Assembly: GCF_003660105.1 (NCBI RefSeq)
Contig: NZ_CP032823.1
Span: 868,001 to 932,000 of the forward strand
DNA from: Aliarcobacter cryaerophilus ATCC 43158
GTDB lineage: Bacteria > Campylobacterota > Campylobacteria > Campylobacterales > Arcobacteraceae
Length of the DNA stretch: 64,000 nucleotides
Direction of reading: 5' to 3'
In this document: piece after piece, positions 35,043 to 44,219 of the stretch
Layout: every line of letters starts with the position of its first letter
Numbering within the stretch: position 1 is the stretch's first letter
The notes under the pieces: model-generated
Told to the model about the DNA's origin: nothing
What the model saw: only the letters and a program-made list of their open reading frames with translations
Databases searched by the model: none
Position numbers and translations under genes: made by a program

Positions 35043-35634
35043 ATGCTTTTACATCGTGAACAACGGCAATTTTTCCACTCCAAAGAGTAAAAATATCACA
35101 AGCAACTTTAGCTCCATCTCCACTTGCACAAGAAAACATTGTTGGAACACCACTTGCAAGTCCAGCTACATATAGATTTTTAGAGATTAAATTGTTTGAA
35201 TTTTCTAAATATATATTATTTGGCTTTGGAACAAATATATTATCTTTTACATTTACACCTTCACACTCTATATCAAATTTATGAAGACCAGTTGCTAGTA
35301 CTATAATAGAAGCTTCATAAGTAGAGTTTTCAGTTGTAACTTTAAAATATTCGCCTAAATTCTCAATTTTAGTAGCTTTTTCATTTTTTAATTCAACATC
35401 TTTATATATTTCTAGTTGTTTTTTCATTTTTGCAAGTAAATCAACACCATTTATTCCACTATCAACTCCAGCAACATTAAAATATTTTCCAACATTTAAA
35501 TCACTTTTATTATCATCTAAAATTAAATATTTTTTATCTTTTGCCCATTCAAATTTATCATTTGCACTTCCTAAAGTTAGAGCACAAGCAAATCCAGAAG
35601 CACCAGCTCCAATAATTAGTACATCATATCTCAT
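35041..35634 (-). CDS. Short FAD/NAD(P)-binding oxidoreductase
   Basis: The 197-residue protein has the FAD-binding GxGxxG fold (VLIIGAGASGFACAL), a central ATG motif (IIVLATGLHKFDIE) and a C-terminal YVAGLASGVPTMFSCASGDGAKVA that resembles the FAD-contacting end of thioredoxin-reductase-like proteins. It lacks the separate NAD(P) domain and a CxxC redox pair, so it is a shortened member whose electron donor and substrate are unknown. The C-terminal extension (FTLWSGKIAVVHDVKA) is distinctive. Confidence 0.8.
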   Translation of the reverse strand: MRYDVLIIGAGASGFACALTLGSANDKFEWAKDKKYLILDDNKSDLNVGKYFNVAGVDSGINGVDLLAKMKKQLEIYKDVELKNEKATKIENLGEYFKVTTENSTYEASIIVLATGLHKFDIECEGVNVKDNIFVPKPNNIYLENSNNLISKNLYVAGLASGVPTMFSCASGDGAKVACDIFTLWSGKIAVVHDVKA

Positions 35635-35687
35635 AATATTTTCCTTTTATTTAAAATTTTTCGTAGTTTAACAAAACAGATATAAAC

Positions 35688-36392
35688 TTACTCTTTTATC
35701 CACTTCTTTATACTAGAAGCAAAAAGTTCTGGAAACTCCAATGGAATATTGTGGCTAGTTCCATCTCTTTTTATAAGTTTAATATTATGTTTTTGATTGT
35801 GTAGTTTATCTAAAGCCTCTAAATCCAAAAGCCTATCGTTTGAGCTATAAAGCATATACATAGGAATGTTTATATCTTTTAATTTATCAAATAGATCTAC
35901 TCTATTAAAAGTACTTTTTAGTTGAGTTATAAAAGTATCTCTTCCAAGCGAGTTGAACATATCAACCATAATTTGAGCCAAAGATATATCACTTTGATTT
36001 TGCTCTTCTAAAAGCATAATTGCTTTTTCTAAATCAAGTCCAAAAAAATCATTTAGACTTTCGAACTCTTCGAGTTTTTTTTCTCTTCTTACTTTTTCTA
36101 TTTTTGAAGTAGTTCCAGGCGTTGCAGCAACTGTAAATAGTCTTTTTACTTTATTTGGATATTTGCAAGTAAAGTAAGATGCGATATAACCACCAAGTGA
36201 AAATCCCAAAATATTTATTTTTTCCTCTTCAAATTGATTATTTAGTATCTCTACAATCTCATCAAAATTTGTTGAGTTTGGAATAGGTACATGAACTATT
36301 TCAAACTCATTTTCCAAAAATGGTAATGCTTTACTCCAAAGCCTAGAATCTGTCATAAGTCCTGGTATAAAATATATTTTCTCTTTTTTCAT
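35688..36392 (-). CDS. Alpha/beta-hydrolase fold protein
   Basis: The nucleophile elbow GFSLGGY places Ser at 65. The general acid region is MYLLYSSNDRLLDLEAL and the His lies in GTSHNIPLEFP, giving a complete catalytic triad in 234 residues. The N-terminal FIPGLMTDSRLW is the oxyanion-hole motif. The substrate is unknown (ester or C-C hydrolase). No signal peptide. It is 53 bases upstream of the short oxidoreductase on the same strand and may be co-transcribed. Confidence 0.88.
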   Translation of the reverse strand: MKKEKIYFIPGLMTDSRLWSKALPFLENEFEIVHVPIPNSTNFDEIVEILNNQFEEEKINILGFSLGGYIASYFTCKYPNKVKRLFTVAATPGTTSKIEKVRREKKLEEFESLNDFFGLDLEKAIMLLEEQNQSDISLAQIMVDMFNSLGRDTFITQLKSTFNRVDLFDKLKDINIPMYMLYSSNDRLLDLEALDKLHNQKHNIKLIKRDGTSHNIPLEFPELFASSIKKWIKE

Positions 36393-36518
36393 ATGATAAT
36401 TCTCTTTTTATTTTTAATTATTTTTTGTATTAAATTCTATATTAAATTAGCTTAATAGTTTAAAAAAGAGTATATTTTATAAGTTTTTCTTATTTATTTT
36501 AGATTAAGTTATCTTATA

Positions 36519-36524
36519 TATAAT
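36519..36524 (+). promoter_or_regulatory. -10 element for the DUF2892 gene
   Basis: TATAAT within TATATATAATTTG lies 25 bases before the ATG at 36550; AAGGAG supplies the ribosome-binding site. Confidence 0.5.
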
Positions 36525-36549
36525 TTGATAAATTATAAGGAGTTCAAAT

Positions 36550-36744
36550 ATGAATACATTTGATAAAATTAGAGCTTTTTGCAGACCATTTAGAATTGTT
36601 GCTGGGATTATTTTAATTATTGTTGGGATTTATACTGGTATTATTTGGTTTTATTTAGGAGTTATTCCATTACTTGCAGGGCTTTTTGATATTTGTCCAC
36701 TTTGTAAGTTTAGTGGAAAATGTACACCGAAAAATTTAAAGTAG
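36550..36744 (+). CDS. DUF2892 (YgaP-like) small membrane protein
   Basis: The 64-residue protein has two hydrophobic helices (FRIVAGIILIIVGIYTGI, FYLGVIPLLAGLF) and ends with DICPLCKFSGKC, a Cys-rich tail typical of the DUF2892 family, which is sometimes fused to rhodanese domains. The function is unknown. AAGGAG precedes the ATG; a strong terminator follows. Confidence 0.85.
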   Translation: MNTFDKIRAFCRPFRIVAGIILIIVGIYTGIIWFYLGVIPLLAGLFDICPLCKFSGKCTPKNLK

Positions 36745-36764
36745 AGTTATTACTCTACTTTAAA
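36735..36764. terminator. Bidirectional hairpin terminator
   Basis: TTTAAAGTAGAGT and ACTCTACTTTAAA form a perfect 13-bp stem around a TATT loop between the converging DUF2892 and pgp1 genes. Confidence 0.75.
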
Positions 36765-36769
36765 ACTTA

Positions 36770-38068
36770 TTAATCTATAAATTTTATTGTAATCATTCCA
36801 TAAAATATATTGTCGTGATAAAACTCAACTCTATAACTTTTGTTAGAATTATCTATTGAAAAGCTACTTACCATATCACTTTTTTTAAGAACTAAACTAT
36901 CTTCACTATCAACACCTGATTTACTAAAACCAATAACATTTACTCTAAGTGGTGATTTTAAAACTTTGAAACTTTTTTTAACTTCTAAAATTTGACCAAA
37001 CTTACTTTTTATTATTTTTCCATCTATTTCTAACTCAACACTGTCAAACGAGCCATTTTTATCAAATATTTGAGGAGATAAAGTTGTTATTAGGTTATTT
37101 CCAATATATATTTCATAGTTACCATTTGTAAATTTACTATTTCCTAAAGAGTGCTCAAAGTTAAAGTTATTTTCACTTTTTTTAAGTGGAATAAATCTTA
37201 AGTTTTTTCTAATATCATTTAAATAAAAAGATATATTGCTGTTTATTTCAATTCTTCCCAAATCAAAAAGTAATTTTTGTACCTCTTTATAGTTGTTTAC
37301 ATCAAAATTTCTACTAAATTCAATATCCATAATTCTCATAAACTCTTCAATAGATTTTAATTGATAAATTACTTTTTCTGTTAAATCTGTAATATTTTTG
37401 CTTGTTTCTATTGCAAATGCTGGTTTATTGTTTGTAACTGCAAAAAAAGTCAAAGATAGTTGTTGTTGTTCATCTTTTGCTTTTGTTTCTGTATTTTTTA
37501 CTCCAAAATAGTGATGGTCTTGAAAAAGTTTATCTTTGTTTAGATTATCTCTTACTGTTGATGCAATCTCATCTAAATTTCCAAATTTTTCCAAAGAGTG
37601 TATTTTATCTTGGTCAATAATAGTTGCTTGTCCCCATGCTCTTGGATTAAAAATTGCATTTTCATAGTTTTGTCTGTAAAAACCATGCCCATCGTGTAGA
37701 TTTAAAATTAAATCTACTTTTTTATCCAAAATAAGAGATTTTATTTTTTCGATATTTTTTAAATCTTTGTCATCTTTTGAAATAGTGCTAAATTTCCTAT
37801 TCATATCCCCATATATGCCTCTTTGGTTTGCAATCATACTATCTATATTTACACTAGGAGCAATCCAAACACTCCCTTTTTTTATAGTGTAATATTTTTC
37901 TAGAAATGCTGGTGCAAAATATCCTCCTGGCTCATCTCCATGTATTCCACCAATTATAAGTAAAGTGTGTCCTGATATTTTTCCATCTTTTTTATAAAGA
38001 GTAAAATCTTTGTTTGTATTTGCATATATATTTGTGAGTAAAAATATAATAAGAAAAAGAAATCTCAT
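36770..38068 (-). CDS. pgp1: Peptidoglycan DL-carboxypeptidase Pgp1/Csd4-type (M99)
   Basis: A signal peptide (RFLFLIIFLLTNIYA) precedes a zinc carboxypeptidase domain with HxxE in GGIHGDEPGGYFAP and the third ligand in LNLHDGHGFY. Middle and C-terminal beta domains follow, matching the three-domain layout of Helicobacter Csd4 and Campylobacter Pgp1. Those enzymes trim tripeptides to dipeptides in peptidoglycan and set helical cell shape. The length of 432 residues fits. It acts in the periplasm. It is transcribed alone, facing the DUF2892 gene. Confidence 0.88.
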   Translation of the reverse strand: MRFLFLIIFLLTNIYANTNKDFTLYKKDGKISGHTLLIIGGIHGDEPGGYFAPAFLEKYYTIKKGSVWIAPSVNIDSMIANQRGIYGDMNRKFSTISKDDKDLKNIEKIKSLILDKKVDLILNLHDGHGFYRQNYENAIFNPRAWGQATIIDQDKIHSLEKFGNLDEIASTVRDNLNKDKLFQDHHYFGVKNTETKAKDEQQQLSLTFFAVTNNKPAFAIETSKNITDLTEKVIYQLKSIEEFMRIMDIEFSRNFDVNNYKEVQKLLFDLGRIEINSNISFYLNDIRKNLRFIPLKKSENNFNFEHSLGNSKFTNGNYEIYIGNNLITTLSPQIFDKNGSFDSVELEIDGKIIKSKFGQILEVKKSFKVLKSPLRVNVIGFSKSGVDSEDSLVLKKSDMVSSFSIDNSNKSYRVEFYHDNIFYGMITIKFID

Positions 38069-38189
38069 ATGTCTCCAAGCCTATAAAATTATTAAAAATG
38101 GCTCGTATAGTATCTAAAGCTTATTTAGATGAGGATTAAAATTAGTTTTATTATTTTAAATATTATTAAAAGAATTATTGTTTATTTTA

Positions 38190-38198
38190 TGTTAGAAT
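38190..38198 (+). promoter_or_regulatory. Extended -10 promoter for selO
   Basis: TGTTAGAAT has the TGN-TANNAT form and lies about 20 bases before the first ATG of selO. Confidence 0.5.
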
Positions 38199-38218
38199 CT
38201 TAGTAAACTAAGATATAA

Positions 38219-39922
38219 ATGGAAAATATAATAATGAAAAATAATATAGAAACTTTTAATGAATTAATTAATTTAAGTGATTACTCTTTTGTAAATAATC
38301 TAAACAGTGACCCTGATGCAAAATTTAATGAAGAAAACAAATCACCAAGAGAAGTCTTTTGCGGACACTATGTTCTTGTAAGTCCAACTGCTATAAAAGA
38401 GCCAATATATATTTCTCATAGCATTAATTTTTTTAAAGAATTAGGCTTTAGTGAGAATTTAATAAAATCTGATGATTTTATCAAGCTATTTTCAGGAGAT
38501 ATGTCTAATATTGATAATCTTAGACAAAATAAAGGTTGGGCGACAGGATATGCACTATCTATTTATGGTCGTGAATACTATTCTCAATGCCCTTTTCAAA
38601 CAGGAAATGGTTATGGAGATGGTAGAGCAATTTCTGTTTTAGAAGCTGTAATAAATGGTAAAAGATGGGAATTTCAACTAAAAGGTGCTGGAAAAACTCC
38701 ATATTGTAGAGGTGCTGATGGAAGAGCAGTTTTAAGATCAAGTGTAAGAGAGTTTTTAGCTCAAGAACATATATACGCACTTGGAATTTCAACATCTAGG
38801 TCTTTGACTTTATTTACTTCTAAAAAAGAGCAAGTAACAAGACCTTGGTTTAGAGATAATTCTTACTCAATGGACCCTGAAGTTATGATTGAAGAAGATG
38901 TAGCAATTACTACAAGAGTTGCATCTTCTTTTATAAGAGTTGGGCAACTTGAACTTTTTGGAAGACGAGCTAGAAAAAATGAACATAAAAATGCTTTAAA
39001 AGAGCTAGAGATGATTGTTTTACATTTGATTGATAGAGAATATAGTGAGGTAATAAATCAAAATTTAGACTTAGAAGAAAAAATCATATTACTAGCAAAT
39101 GAGTTTCAAAATCGTCTTACATCAATGGTTGCTAACTGGATAAGAGTAGGGTATTGTCAAGGTAATTTTAACAGTGATAACTGTGCAGCTGGTGGATTTA
39201 CACTTGATTATGGTCCATTTGGATTTATAGAGATGTTTGACCCAAAATATCAATCTTGGACAGGTGGTGGAATGCACTTTTCATTTTTTAATCAGCCAGT
39301 TGCTGCACAAAAAAACTTTAAATCATTTTGTAGTGCTTTAAAACCACTATTAAATTCAAATAAAGAAGCTTTAGAAGAACTCGAAAAAATCGAAAATAAT
39401 TTTGCAAATATTATGCAAGATAAGATGGAAAATATTTGGGCTAGTAAGTTGGGATTAGAAAATTTTGATTTTGAGTTGTTTGAAGAATTAATAAATCTTA
39501 TGATTGATACAAAAGTTGATTACACAATATTTTTTAGAGAACTGTCAAATATTACCGATGATATTAGTAGCCTTGAAAAAAGTTTTTATGGAAGTTTAAA
39601 AGATGAAAATATCAAATTAAGATGGAATAATTGGCTAGAAATTTGGAAATCACAAATAAATGTAAATGATGACGAGTCTAAACAAAAACTATCAAATCAA
39701 ATGAAACTAACTAATCCAAAATACAGTTTAAGAGAATGGCATCTAGTTTTGGCATATCAAGAAGCACAAGAAGGAAACTATGAACCTGTAAATGAACTAC
39801 AAGAGATAATGACAAAACCATATGAGGAACAAACAAAAGAGATAGAAGAAAAATATTATATTAAAAAACCAACAGATTTTTTTGGAATAGCTGGTATTTC
39901 ACATGTTAGTTGTTCTTCATAA
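38219..39922 (+). CDS. selO: Protein adenylyltransferase SelO (YdiU family)
   Basis: The pseudokinase-fold family is recognised by [73 protein letters not shown] and the terminal HVSCSS. SelO transfers AMP from ATP to Ser/Thr/Tyr of target proteins, notably redox proteins. The third residue from the end is Cys, the position that holds selenocysteine in many eukaryotic homologues. Two starts are possible: 38219 or the ATG at 38234 (GGA about 10 bases upstream). A strong hairpin follows. Confidence 0.93.
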   Translation: MENIIMKNNIETFNELINLSDYSFVNNLNSDPDAKFNEENKSPREVFCGHYVLVSPTAIKEPIYISHSINFFKELGFSENLIKSDDFIKLFSGDMSNIDNLRQNKGWATGYALSIYGREYYSQCPFQTGNGYGDGRAISVLEAVINGKRWEFQLKGAGKTPYCRGADGRAVLRSSVREFLAQEHIYALGISTSRSLTLFTSKKEQVTRPWFRDNSYSMDPEVMIEEDVAITTRVASSFIRVGQLELFGRRARKNEHKNALKELEMIVLHLIDREYSEVINQNLDLEEKIILLANEFQNRLTSMVANWIRVGYCQGNFNSDNCAAGGFTLDYGPFGFIEMFDPKYQSWTGGGMHFSFFNQPVAAQKNFKSFCSALKPLLNSNKEALEELEKIENNFANIMQDKMENIWASKLGLENFDFELFEELINLMIDTKVDYTIFFRELSNITDDISSLEKSFYGSLKDENIKLRWNNWLEIWKSQINVNDDESKQKLSNQMKLTNPKYSLREWHLVLAYQEAQEGNYEPVNELQEIMTKPYEEQTKEIEEKYYIKKPTDFFGIAGISHVSCSS

Positions 39923-39942
39923 TTGACAAAAAGTCAATTATG
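39918..39942. terminator. Bidirectional hairpin terminator between selO and guaA
   Basis: CATAATTGAC and GTCAATTATG form a perfect 10-bp stem around AAAAA, overlapping the selO stop codon, with AT-rich flanks giving T-runs in both directions. Confidence 0.75.
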
Positions 39943-39953
39943 AAAATTTATTT

Positions 39954-41489
39954 TTATTCCCACTCAATAGTTGCAGGTGGTTTTGATGAAATATCATAAA
40001 CTACTCTATTTATTCCATCAACTTCATTTATAATTCTTCTTGAGATTGTTTCTAATATTTCATGAGGAATGTGTGCAAAAGTTGCTGTCATACCATCTGT
40101 TGCATCTACTATTCTTACGCAAACAGTGTTGTCATAAGTTCTATTATCACCCATAACTCCAACAGATTTTACATTTAATAAAACTGTAAATGCTTGCCAT
40201 GTTTTTTCATAGTATCCAGTTGAGTGTAAAACATCTAGTAATATAACATCAGCCTTTCTAAGTAATTCTAAATCTGGTTTGTTTACATCTCCCATAATTC
40301 TAATAGCAAGTCCAGGACCAGGGAATGGGTGTCTATTTATCATATTTCTTGGAAGTCCAAGCTCAAGTCCAAGCTCTCTTACTTCATCTTTGAAAATCTC
40401 TCTTAAAGGTTCAACAAGTTCAAATTTCATCCAATCAGGAAGTCCACCTACATTGTGGTGAGATTTTATAGTTTTTGAAGGACCTTTTACAGAAACAGAT
40501 TCAATAACATCAGTATAAAGTGTTCCTTGAGCTAAAAACTCAACACCTTCGTGTTTTTTTGCTTCTTTATCAAATACTTCAATAAATGTTTCACCAATTA
40601 TTTTTCTTTTTGTTTCAGGATCAGTAACACCTGCAAGTTTTGTTAAAAATTGCTCACTTGCATCAACAGTTATTAAATCAATACCTCTTGATTTAAAAAT
40701 AGTCTCAACTTGTTCTCTTTCATTTGCTCTTAAAAGTCCATTGTCAACAAATACAGGAATTACTTGATTCCCAATTGCTTCAAAAAGAAGAGTTGCTACA
40801 ACAGAGCTATCAACTCCACCTGAAACAGCACATAGAACTTTTTTGTCTCCAACTTGTTTTTTAACTCTTTCTATTTGCTCTTTTGCAAAAGAACCCATAT
40901 TCCAAGTGCTTTCACATCCACAAATATATTTTGCAAAGTTTTTAAGAAGTTTGCTTCCACATTCTGAGTGATAAACTTCAGGATGAAATTGGAAAGCATA
41001 AATATTTCTATTTGTATCAGCAATAGCTGCATAAGGAGAATTTTCGCTAATTGCTATTTTCTCAAATCCAGATGGAATTGATTCAACTCTATCTCCATGG
41101 CTCATCCAAACAATTTGACCACTTTGTGTATCTTTAAAAATCTCATTTTCTACAATAATATCTAGTTTTGCTTTTCCATATTCATGACTTGTTGCTGGAA
41201 TTACACTTCCGCCAAAGTGCTGAGCAATTAGTTGCATTCCATAACAAATTCCTAAAATAGGAAGTCCTAAATCAAAGATTGTAGAATCAGGGTGATATGA
41301 ATCGTTAGCATAAACAGAAGCTGGACCACCTGAAAGTATAATCCCTTTAGGAGTTCTTGCCATAATATCTTCAATTGATTCATTGTACGGAACAATTTCA
41401 GAATAAACTCCGCTTTCTCTTAGTTTTCTTGCAATTATTTGTGTATATTGACTACCAAAATCTAATACAACTATTGGTACATGCTTCAT
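39954..41489 (-). CDS. guaA: GMP synthase (glutamine-hydrolysing)
   Basis: The class I glutamine amidotransferase domain ([17 protein letters not shown], Cys in [16 protein letters not shown], His/Glu in [14 protein letters not shown]) is followed by the ATP pyrophosphatase domain ([16 protein letters not shown]) and the dimerisation domain ending PPATIEWE. The length of 511 residues is typical. It converts XMP to GMP. No purine riboswitch is visible in the 53 bases before it. Confidence 0.98.
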   Translation of the reverse strand: MKHVPIVVLDFGSQYTQIIARKLRESGVYSEIVPYNESIEDIMARTPKGIILSGGPASVYANDSYHPDSTIFDLGLPILGICYGMQLIAQHFGGSVIPATSHEYGKAKLDIIVENEIFKDTQSGQIVWMSHGDRVESIPSGFEKIAISENSPYAAIADTNRNIYAFQFHPEVYHSECGSKLLKNFAKYICGCESTWNMGSFAKEQIERVKKQVGDKKVLCAVSGGVDSSVVATLLFEAIGNQVIPVFVDNGLLRANEREQVETIFKSRGIDLITVDASEQFLTKLAGVTDPETKRKIIGETFIEVFDKEAKKHEGVEFLAQGTLYTDVIESVSVKGPSKTIKSHHNVGGLPDWMKFELVEPLREIFKDEVRELGLELGLPRNMINRHPFPGPGLAIRIMGDVNKPDLELLRKADVILLDVLHSTGYYEKTWQAFTVLLNVKSVGVMGDNRTYDNTVCVRIVDATDGMTATFAHIPHEILETISRRIINEVDGINRVVYDISSKPPATIEWE

Positions 41490-41542
41490 ATATTTAACCT
41501 TTCTTCTATATTTTAATCGAATATTTTATCTAAAAACTCTTT

Positions 41543-42994
41543 TTAATCTTCTTTTATAAAATGTGCACCTAAAGATTTTTCTCTAAGAAGACAAGCTTTT
41601 AATATAGTTTTTGCTGTTAAAAGCCTAAGATACAACAATCTTCCAATATCAAGTAATAAATAACTCTCTATTTTATTTAAAGCATCTTTTAGCTCTTTTT
41701 TTGTTCTTACAATTCCAGCAGATTCCCACATAGTTCTTCTTAAATCATCTTTTATATCTTTATCAATCTCTTTGTTTCTTATGTACTTTTTTATCTCTTT
41801 TTTGTAGTTTTGTTTATCTATTTTAAAATCTACTTGTAAAGATTTATTAACTGCAATTCTTGAAAAAACAAGACCCTCTAAAAGTGAATTTGAAGCAAGT
41901 CTATTTGCTCCATGAACTCCATTACAAGCTACTTCACCAATAGCATAAAGATTTTTAAAATTTTTTACTAATCCATTTAAAGAAACTTCTATTCCACCCA
42001 TACAGTAGTGAAAAGCAGGGCTTATTGGAACATTTTCAAATGGAAGCTCATATCCTAAATCTTTGATATTTTCATAAATATTTGGAAATCTTTGTTTAAA
42101 TGCTTTTTTCTCAAAATTTTTAAAAGATAAAAATATACCTAAGCCTGTTTTTTTGTTGTAGTCAAAAATTGCACGGCTTACAATATCTCTAGGAGCTAAC
42201 TCACCACTAGGATGATAATCAAATAGAAATCTGTTACCATTTTCATCTACAACAAATGCGCCTTCACCTCTTAATGCTTCACTTAGAAGTGGTTTTCTTG
42301 CAAATGATGTTCCTTTTAAAACTGTTGGATGAAACTGTGTCATTTCCATATCTTTCAAAGATATATTTTTTTCAGCAATAATCCCATGAATTTCACCAGC
42401 ATTTGCAGTTGAATTTGTATGGTATTTGTATAAAGAACCAACTCCACCACTTGCTATAATAGTATTGTGTGCAAAAGCTACTTTTTGTTCATACTCACTA
42501 GTAAAATATTGAACTCCATAACAAATATCATCTTGTATCAATAAATCACAAACCACAGCTTGAGTTACTATTTCATGAGAACATTGTTCAAGTAAAAATA
42601 GATGAATTTCTCTTCCCGTTGCATCACCTTGAGCATGTAATATTCTATTTCTACTATGTGCTGCTTCTTTTGTGTATGCTAAATTTCCATCTACATTTTT
42701 ATCAAAAATCATACCAGCTTCTATAATTTCTTTTATTGTAGGAATTGATTCAGTACTTAAAAGCTCAACTGCTTCAAGGTTGTTATAGTTAGCACCTGCT
42801 TCTAAAGTATCTTTTATATGAGTTGGTATATCACTTTTATCAACAGCACTTGCAATCCCGCCTTGAGCCCAAAAAGTGTTTGAATTCCACGTTGACATTT
42901 TGCACAAAATTAGAACTCTTTTGTTCTTTGGTAGAAGTCTAGCAGCATTAAGCCCTGCTATTCCAGCCCCAACTATAATATAATCATATATCAT
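41543..42994 (-). CDS. nadB: L-aspartate oxidase
   Basis: FAD-binding YIIVGAGIAGLNAARLL, FWAQGGIASAV, HAQGDATGREIHLFL, the catalytic region in LSEALRGEGAFVVDENGNRF and HYCMGGIEVSLNGLV, and ACNGVHGANRLASNSLLEGLVF identify NadB, the first enzyme of NAD biosynthesis (aspartate to iminoaspartate). At 483 residues it has a short C-terminal helical region. Its ATG overlaps the stop of a small upstream lipoprotein gene by 4 bases. Confidence 0.96.
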   Translation of the reverse strand: MIYDYIIVGAGIAGLNAARLLPKNKRVLILCKMSTWNSNTFWAQGGIASAVDKSDIPTHIKDTLEAGANYNNLEAVELLSTESIPTIKEIIEAGMIFDKNVDGNLAYTKEAAHSRNRILHAQGDATGREIHLFLLEQCSHEIVTQAVVCDLLIQDDICYGVQYFTSEYEQKVAFAHNTIIASGGVGSLYKYHTNSTANAGEIHGIIAEKNISLKDMEMTQFHPTVLKGTSFARKPLLSEALRGEGAFVVDENGNRFLFDYHPSGELAPRDIVSRAIFDYNKKTGLGIFLSFKNFEKKAFKQRFPNIYENIKDLGYELPFENVPISPAFHYCMGGIEVSLNGLVKNFKNLYAIGEVACNGVHGANRLASNSLLEGLVFSRIAVNKSLQVDFKIDKQNYKKEIKKYIRNKEIDKDIKDDLRRTMWESAGIVRTKKELKDALNKIESYLLLDIGRLLYLRLLTAKTILKACLLREKSLGAHFIKED

Positions 42995-43131
42995 TGTTGT
43001 TCTGTTGTTTGTTGTTGTTGTTTGTCGCTTGGTTTGTAAACTGGATTAGCTTTAAAACCGCAACCACTAAAACTAAATAAAACTCCTGCTATAATAAAAG
43101 CATGAAAAATATTAATGAAATTCTTAATCAT
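42991..43131 (-). CDS. Small lipoprotein (46 residues), coupled to nadB
   Basis: On the minus strand an ATG at 43131 opens MIKNFINIFHAFIIAG, then VLFSFSGCGFKANPVY and a Gln-rich tail. SFSGC is a lipobox, so the mature part would be a lipid-anchored peptide of about 23 residues, much like the LptM-type or YifL-like mini-lipoproteins. Its TGA overlaps the nadB ATG (ATGA), the strongest sign that it is translated. A weak AGAGGG lies 12 bases upstream. Its first 30 bases overlap the divergent gene at 43102, so the exact start is uncertain. Confidence 0.7.
   Translation of the reverse strand: MIKNFINIFHAFIIAGVLFSFSGCGFKANPVYKPSDKQQQQTTEQQ
43087..43095 (+). promoter_or_regulatory. Extended -10 promoter implying a leaderless mRNA
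   Basis: TGC-TATAAT ends only 6 bases before the ATG at 43102. Transcription normally starts about 6-7 bases after the -10 hexamer, that is, at or within a base of the start codon. No ribosome-binding site is present upstream. Confidence 0.6.
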
Positions 43132-43542
43132 ATTACAAATAATCCCTCTTATGATAAATTAAATATCTTTTTAGAGATAAAAAGATTTGTAAATATACTA
43201 CCTTTAAAATTAAAAAGTGGCATAAAGTTTGTATATATAAAAAATCAAACTATGCATTTTGTTCTAACTCACCAACTTTTCAAAGTTGAGTTCGAACACA
43301 ACAAAGATACATTAAAAGCACTTTTAAAAATGGCAGAAATAAAAGATGTTTCAAATTTTGTTTTTTTTGTATCAAATAATGTTGATAACTTACTTAGAAA
43401 AAACAATCAAGTTATAGATGAAAGATATATAGAAAAAAGTGTTGGAATTTTTGAAAATAGGGCAAAAGATGAAAGATTATTTAAAAAATTTGAAGAGATA
43501 AGATCGATTATAAAAAATTCAACTAATCAAAGTAGTATCTAA
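43102..43542 (+). CDS. Conserved hypothetical protein (DUF721/DciA-like pattern possible)
   Basis: This 146-residue protein is soluble, basic, and shows KRFVNILPLKLKSGIKFVYIKNQTMHFVLTHQLFKVEFEHNKDTLKALLKM, a pattern I associate with small Campylobacterota proteins related at a distance to DUF721/DciA, which assist the replicative helicase. That assignment is weak. The start lacks a ribosome-binding site, and the -10 box is so close that the mRNA is probably leaderless. It converges on the metallopeptidase gene with a one-base gap. Confidence 0.7.
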   Translation: MKNINEILNHITNNPSYDKLNIFLEIKRFVNILPLKLKSGIKFVYIKNQTMHFVLTHQLFKVEFEHNKDTLKALLKMAEIKDVSNFVFFVSNNVDNLLRKNNQVIDERYIEKSVGIFENRAKDERLFKKFEEIRSIIKNSTNQSSI

Positions 43543-43543
43543 A

Positions 43544-44137
43544 TTATAAAAGAGTTTTAAATATTTTTTCTATCTCTTTGTAGTTTGGAGAGTATTTTTC
43601 AACTAATTCCCAAAATCTTTTTGAATGGTTTTTATGTTTTATGTGAGCTAGTTCGTGAATAACAATATATTCCATTATATAAAGTGGAAATTTCATAAGC
43701 AATATATTAAAGTTTAACTCATTTTTATAGTTACAAGAACCCCAAGTTCTTTTATTTTTTCTATATGAGATTTTTGTTGGAAATAGTTGCATTAAATTTG
43801 AATATTTTTCAATAAAAGTACAAATAAAACTATCTATCTCTTTTTTATAAAAACTATCAAGATTTTTTATAGGAAAATCAGATAAAAGTTTTTTTTCTCC
43901 TAAATATAGAAAATAACCATCTTCTAATGTTTTGTTTTCAACTTTTTTTATATTTTCTAGTATCCAATCTTTTTTCCTATTTATTAAATCTTTTGCATCA
44001 TAAATTGTAAAATATCTATTTGCTTTTATTTGCAATAAATCTTTTCTTAAAATTCTTAAATAGCAATGTTTTATATGCTTTTTATTATGTAATTCAACAT
44101 TTATTACACTATTATTCAAATTAATTTCAAAATTCAA
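43544..44137 (-). CDS. YgjP/SprT-like zinc metallopeptidase-domain protein (DUF45)
   Basis: The HExxH zinc motif lies in EYIVIHELAHIKHKNHSKRFWELVEKYSPNYKE, with the third ligand downstream, as in the M48-like YgjP/DUF45 family. RTWGSCNYKNELNFN is also characteristic. The length of 197 residues is a little under the usual 230. No signal peptide is seen, so it is cytoplasmic. The substrate is unknown. Confidence 0.9.
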   Translation of the reverse strand: MNFEINLNNSVINVELHNKKHIKHCYLRILRKDLLQIKANRYFTIYDAKDLINRKKDWILENIKKVENKTLEDGYFLYLGEKKLLSDFPIKNLDSFYKKEIDSFICTFIEKYSNLMQLFPTKISYRKNKRTWGSCNYKNELNFNILLMKFPLYIMEYIVIHELAHIKHKNHSKRFWELVEKYSPNYKEIEKIFKTLL

Positions 44138-44162
44138 AAAAAACCTTTAAGTAAATTTTAGA

Positions 44163-44168
44163 TAAAAT
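44163..44168 (+). promoter_or_regulatory. -10 element for the aspartate aminotransferase gene
   Basis: TAAAAT in GATAAAATCCGCC lies about 50 bases before the ATG at 44220; the same TAAAATCCGC sequence precedes the acyltransferase gene at 52535. Confidence 0.5.
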
Positions 44169-44219
44169 CCGCCCGATTATACCATAAGTGTAATGATAAT
44201 TTGATTGAGGAAAACTATT

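Noticed and set aside
41490-41542. Purine riboswitch upstream of guaA
   Set aside because: The 53-base leader is too short and lacks the three-way-junction core.
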